From Ipomoea triloba (taxonomy: Eukaryota > Streptophyta > Magnoliopsida > Solanales > Convolvulaceae): a stretch of DNA of 64,000 nt. This document shows positions 60,020 through 64,000 of this stretch, piece by piece (positions within the stretch are counted from its first letter, which is position 1; each line of letters starts with the position of its first letter). Below the pieces are notes generated by a model. That model searched no databases. It was not told the origin of the DNA and saw only the letters and a list, made by a program, of their open reading frames with translations. The position numbers were made by a program, and so were the translations under genes. The stretch is taken from the NCBI RefSeq assembly GCF_003576645.1, contig NC_044917.1, positions 22,846,160 through 22,910,159 on the forward strand, written 5' to 3'.

Positions 60020-60640
60020 AACCATACCCTAAAGCCAATATGGGGTCTGCCCTCGCTTATTGACTGACGGAAGAGTCTAACAGCCTAGGGTCAAATGACT
60101 CGGGTCGGATGGCTATTGCCATAAGGCCAATACGAGGTCCGCCCTCACCTATTGATTGATGGACGAATCTAATGGCCTAGGGTCGAATGACCCAGGTCGG
60201 ATGGCTATTGCCCTAAAGTCAATACGGGGTTTACCCTCGCTTATTGCCTGATGGAAGAGTCAAATGGCCTGGGGTCGAATGATCCAGGTCGGATAGCTAT
60301 TGCTCTAAGGCCAATACGAGGTTCAACCTCACTTATTGCCTGACGGAAGAATCTAATGGTCGGGGGTCGAATGATCCGGGTCAGATAGCTATTGCCCTAA
60401 GGCTAATACGGGGTTTGACCTCTCCTAGCCTATTGACTAATGGAAGAGTCCAATGGTCCGGGGTTGAATGGCTATTACCCTAAGGCCAATACGGGGTTTG
60501 CCCTCTCCTATTGCCTAATGGAAGAGTCTAATGGCCCATGGTCGAATGACCCACGTCAGACGGCTATTACCCTAAGGACGGTACGAGGTCTGCATTCACC
60601 TATCGCTAGACAGAAGAGATCTTTGGCCCAAGGTAGACCC
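60020..60640. repeat. 92-bp tandem repeat, about 6.5 copies
   Basis: GGCTATTGCC-like anchors recur at 60111, 60203, 60295, 60387, 60470 and 60562: 92-bp steps apart from one of 83. Each has CCAATACGGGGT, CCTATTGACTGA and GGGTCGAATGA themes. Typical non-coding tail array of a Tat element. Confidence 0.92.
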
Positions 60641-60652
60641 TTGACCAAAGAA

Positions 60653-60945
60653 CTAGCCTACTACCAATCCGAATTTGTTCTTGACTTCCAATGCTATCTT
60701 CATCGACCTACTCCAGGACGCATAGTTGTGTACGGATAGGGGAGGTGAAACGAGAATCAAATTCGAATTCTCAGTGATGTGAAGATACATTGGATCGTCA
60801 AATTCATTAGCTCGTGGAATGGAACTTTGATTCTCTAGATTCCGATTGGTTGAGACTGGAGTTGCTGCTTGTCTGGTTGAATTTCCTTCACCAACTTCTT
60901 CATCCATGACGACAGTTGCGGTGTAGCTTCGACGCTCTGATACCA
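60653..60945 (-). pseudogene. copia gag N-terminus, truncated
   Basis: Minus strand. A likely start is the Met at 60907 (MDEEVGEGNST); then FDDPMYLHITENSNLILVSP and HNYASWSRSMKIALEVKNKF, matching the N-terminal gag domain of plant copia elements (DDPLYLHPSD...W.RSM family pattern). It stops at 60653 where the gypsy tail begins, so only about 85 codons survive. Confidence 0.85.
60934..60945 (-). other. primer-binding site for initiator-Met tRNA
   Basis: Minus strand TGGTATCAGAGC, a perfect match to the usual plant copia site, immediately inside the LTR. Confidence 0.88.
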
Positions 60946-61159
60946 TGATAGAAGAGCTCGATCAAGCTCAATTGGAACTTGAGAAGAAGTAGAGAAGAAA
61001 CTAGTAGTGCATTGATGTTCAGAAGATGTATTACAGTGTGTAGAAGAAAGGAAAGAAAGTTGCCTTTATAGACATAGTCAGACGGTTATAACAACTTGCA
61101 TTTAGGAAAATACAAGTATATCCTTCTTCTCTTTGGCTTGACTGAGGTCACTTCATCAG
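60946..61159 (-). repeat. copia 5' LTR (214 bp)
   Basis: Plus strand starts TGATAGAAGAG and ends ACTTCATCA, inverted TGAT-GAAG ends, with a minus-strand TATA-like TCTATAAAGG (about 61061-61052). Adjacent to the primer site and truncated gag. The other LTR is absent. Confidence 0.78.
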
Positions 61160-61640
61160 TGTATCTGGCTTTTTTTCCAAAAAAAATAATGATGATACAT
61201 ATATGTATGTTACATTGTTTTCGAATGTCCGAACTCGACGTCAATTAAGAGATTTCACTTTCTATTTTTCTAATATATAGTATAGACAATGACCGCTGTT
61301 ATTTAAATATAAGACATTTATTATGATCCGCATATATATGTATGAAATATTTGAATATTTGATAAATATTTTTTTGAAACCCTCATAATTCTTTACAAAG
61401 TAGTATATGTTCTATACTTTCTTAATCTTTTTAAACCCAATGAATAAATATCTCCACCACGGGTTAAATCCTGTGACCACCCATTTGAAATGGTAAGAGA
61501 TGTGTTATCAAACTATATACAACATGTTTGGTTCACATAATTAATTTTGAAAGATTATGTATTATATTCCATTGAGAAATGAAATAGGGAAAAAATATAC
61601 CACAAATTTAATTATGTTGGTTGGTTCATGAAAGGAATAG
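61160..61640. other. AT-rich spacer with SINE-like head
   Basis: Contains at about 61455-61510 an inverted, diverged copy of the SINE head seen at 14600-14640 (GGGTTAAATCCTGTGACCAC ... CATTTGAAATGG). Nothing else recognised. Confidence 0.4.
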
Positions 61641-61645
61641 ATTTA

Positions 61646-62107
61646 GGGTGTATGTATTTGGTTCATTACACACCAGGAATGAGAATCAAAATCATAGTTA
61701 TTGTTTGGTTGACAACTTTTTAAAATACAACTAACTATGGGATTTGATTACTCCTTCAATTAAAAATTTCACTGCCTAATTAGAAACGGGTATGATTCCA
61801 TCTTATCCTTCCTCATCTATTACCTCCCGATATGTCACTTGACTCACCTCTTCACTACATCCCTCATATTTTTTTTTTGATTTTTTGTTCATATTGGTGC
61901 TTTGAATGTCATTATATTATGATCAATTGCTTTATTTTTTTAAACCTTTATTCCCATTTTAGGGTCATGCATATATATAACCAAATACCAATATTGGTAA
62001 TTATTCCAATTCTACCCTACTACCAAACATGTAAAATACTTTTACCAAAACTCATTATTATTACAAAGTATTTGATTCCGTTTCCCATGTGTACACCAAA
62101 CACACCC
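61646..62107. mobile_element. Tourist/PIF-Harbinger-like MITE
   Basis: Left end GGGTGTATGTATTTGGTTC and right end CCAAACACACCC are imperfect inverted repeats of the GGGTGTGTTTGGT type, flanked by TTA (61643-61645 and 62108-62110), the duplication of PIF/Harbinger elements. No transposase. Confidence 0.72.
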
Positions 62108-62241
62108 TTAGAAATGGTATTCTAGTGTTTGGTTGGATTAAGAAATATAAATGCAATAAATATTCAAGATACAAAATACCTTCCATAATAATATATCATA
62201 TATGTATATATGTATGCATACACATAGTAATAGTAATAGTA

Positions 62242-62339
<98 letters not shown>

Positions 62340-62341
62340 TA

Positions 62342-62382
<41 letters not shown>

Positions 62383-63354
62383 ACAAAATAAGATAAGAGT
62401 AAATTAGGTATTACCAAATATAAGTTATTCTTGAAAACTCAAGAATAACGTAATATTAGGATACTTTACCAAATTTATCATGGAAAGAAAACAAATCATT
62501 CAGAATAAAATGACTTACCTAGCAATGTAATAGACGTATTATCGGGAACGTTATTCTATTCCTAACATATTTCATGAATCAAATATATTATTAAACTTAA
62601 GAGTTCATCATTGTTCATAACCTAGAGACAAGTGGACGAAGTAAATTGCGAATTAACTGAATTACAACCCTGAATGAGTGTACACATTGATTCCTTTTAC
62701 AAATGTTAGTATGTTTGTTATTATTCAAAGATGGTTTTCATGTCGTGACATTCTCCACATTGATTCCTTTCACAAATGTCAATATTTTTGTGCAACCTTT
62801 TTTGTGTACATGGATAATGATGGATTTTATATAGTTTGGTTCAATCTTTTTCAAAAAGTAGTATAAAATATTTTAAAAAGTATTATACATTAAAATAAAA
62901 CTAAACAACAAAAGGATAGTACCTAATTAAAAGAAAAAAAAAANATGTCACTTGACTCACCTCTTCACTACATCCCTCATATTTTTTTTTTGATTTTTTG
63001 TTCATATTGGTGCTTTGAATGTCATTATATTATGATCAATTGCTTTATTTTTTTAAACCTTTATTCCCATTTTAGGGTCATGCATATATATAACCAAATA
63101 CCAATATTGGTAATTATTCCAATTCTACCCTACTACCAAACATGTAAAATACTTTTACCAAAACTCATTATTATTACAAAGTATTTGATTCCGTTTCCCA
63201 TGTGTACACCAAACACACCCTTAGAAATGGTATTCTAGTGTTTGGTTGGATTAAGAAATATAAATGCAATAAATATTCAAGATACAAAATACCTTCCATA
63301 ATAATATATCATATATGTATATATGTATGCATACACATAGTAATAGTAATAGTA

Positions 63355-63452
<98 letters not shown>

Positions 63453-63454
63453 TA

Positions 63455-63495
<41 letters not shown>

Positions 63496-64000
63496 ACAAA
63501 ATAAGATAAGAGTAAATTAGGTATTACCAAATATAAGTTATTCTTGAAAACTCAAGAATAACGTAATATTAGGATACTTTACCAAATTTATCATGGAAAG
63601 AAAACAAATCATTCAGAATAAAATGACTTACCTAGCAATGTAATAGACGTATTATCGGGAACGTTATTCTATTCCTAACATATTTCATGAATCAAATATA
63701 TTATTAAACTTAAGAGTTCATCATTGTTCATAACCTAGAGACAAGTGGACGAAGTAAATTGCGAATTAACTGAATTACAACCCTGAATGAGTGTACACAT
63801 TGATTCCTTTTACAAATGTTAGTATGTTTGTTATTATTCAAAGATGGTTTTCATGTCGTGACATTCTCCACATTGATTCCTTTCACAAATGTCAATATTT
63901 TTGTGCAACCTTTTTTGTGTACATGGATAATGATGGATTTTATATAGTTTGGTTCAATCTTTTTCAAAAAGTAGTATAAAATATTTTAAAAAGTATTATA
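61832..64000. repeat. direct duplication of at least 1056 bp around a single N
   Basis: 61832-62887 is repeated at 62945-64000 (offset 1113) with identical frames and identical length of the TAA/ATT microsatellite (62227-62380 and 63340-63493). The copies are separated by unique sequence, an A-run and one N at 62944. The second copy runs off the window. Probably an unmerged contig overlap. Confidence 0.93.
62227..62382. repeat. (TAA)n(ATT)n microsatellite
   Basis: About 35 AAT units followed by about 15 ATT units; second image at 63340-63495. Poly-Ile frames over it are not genes. Confidence 0.95.

Larger units (their letters stand above)
57440..60652 (+). mobile_element. Tat-like gypsy element, plus strand, internally deleted
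   Basis: A probable 5' LTR end ..ATTCATCA lies at about 57684, followed by TCGGTGCTTTCATTGAGAGC, a leader seen in plant Tat elements, and a gag-like start near 57739 (ATGGTAAGATCG). 58340-58600 has loosely repeated CATGAGCGCAAGGAGC words. Pol remains only as integrase ends (59234-59885). A tandem tail follows (60020-60640). The right end is cut where copia sequence begins at about 60653. Confidence 0.65.

Noticed and set aside
62089..62391. Open frame with a run of about 30 Ile and 15 Tyr
   Set aside because: It is the AAT/ATT microsatellite read as protein.

Overview
The window is nuclear DNA of a flowering plant, almost certainly a eudicot. The evidence is the AT-rich spacers, spliced genes with GT..AG introns, and plant lineages of Ty1/copia, Ty3/gypsy (Tat and Athila types), LINE, Helitron, hAT, MULE, CACTA and tRNA-derived SINE elements. 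I cannot name the species. It is a gene-poor, transposon-rich stretch. I see only two convincing host genes: a two-exon RBR-type E3 ubiquitin ligase gene (17592-19102, +) and a PTRHD1-like PTH2-domain gene (26415-28380, +), which has a candidate upstream exon encoding an organelle-targeting leader.

Layout. 1-4024: broken copia element on the minus strand. 5519-7350: Helitron remnant on the minus strand, with a clean 3' terminus and decayed helicase pieces. 7350-12950: AT-rich and unassigned, with a promoter-like stretch near 8.65 kb and a GC-rich island at 12.48-12.84 kb. 13177-14362: an LTR with a primer-binding site, inserted directly into a LINE reverse transcriptase. 16024-16412: inverted-repeat element. 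17.5-19.1 kb: RBR gene with a foldback element in its intron. 19.57-21.88 kb: large inverted-repeat element carrying a decayed UDP-glycosyltransferase fragment. 21958-24615: MULE with a perfect 9-bp target duplication, carrying gene-like fragments and itself interrupted by a 904-bp hAT-type element with a perfect 8-bp duplication. 26.4-28.4 kb: PTRHD1-like gene.

28602-44174: one large Tat-type Ty3/gypsy element on the minus strand, flanked by the 5-bp duplication ACCAT and swollen by nested insertions. These are a CACTA element (40134-41569), a hAT-type element (42662-43191), and an insertion at 30941-35210 that contains two suspicious back-to-back palindromes. 44.2-48.4 kb: SINEs and tandem arrays. 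49.7-51.3 kb: decayed gypsy integrase, plus strand. 52325-52884: hAT MITE. 55042-56961: deleted Athila-like element with duplication AGCCT. 57.4-60.65 kb: truncated plus-strand Tat element with a 92-bp tail array. 60653-61159: 5' end of a copia element. 61646-62107: Tourist-like MITE. From 61832 a block of about 1.1 kb is repeated after a single N at 62944.

The host genes do not form a pathway together; most of the biology here is nested transposition. Several striking structures look at least partly like assembly artefacts: single-N junctions at duplicated sequence, a 117-base poly-G run beside a 147-N gap, palindromes meeting at an N, and recurrent 42-bp duplications. I found no clear sign of a new defence or metabolic system. 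The strongest biological leads are the two gene-fragment-carrying inverted-repeat elements and the PTRHD1 leader exon.
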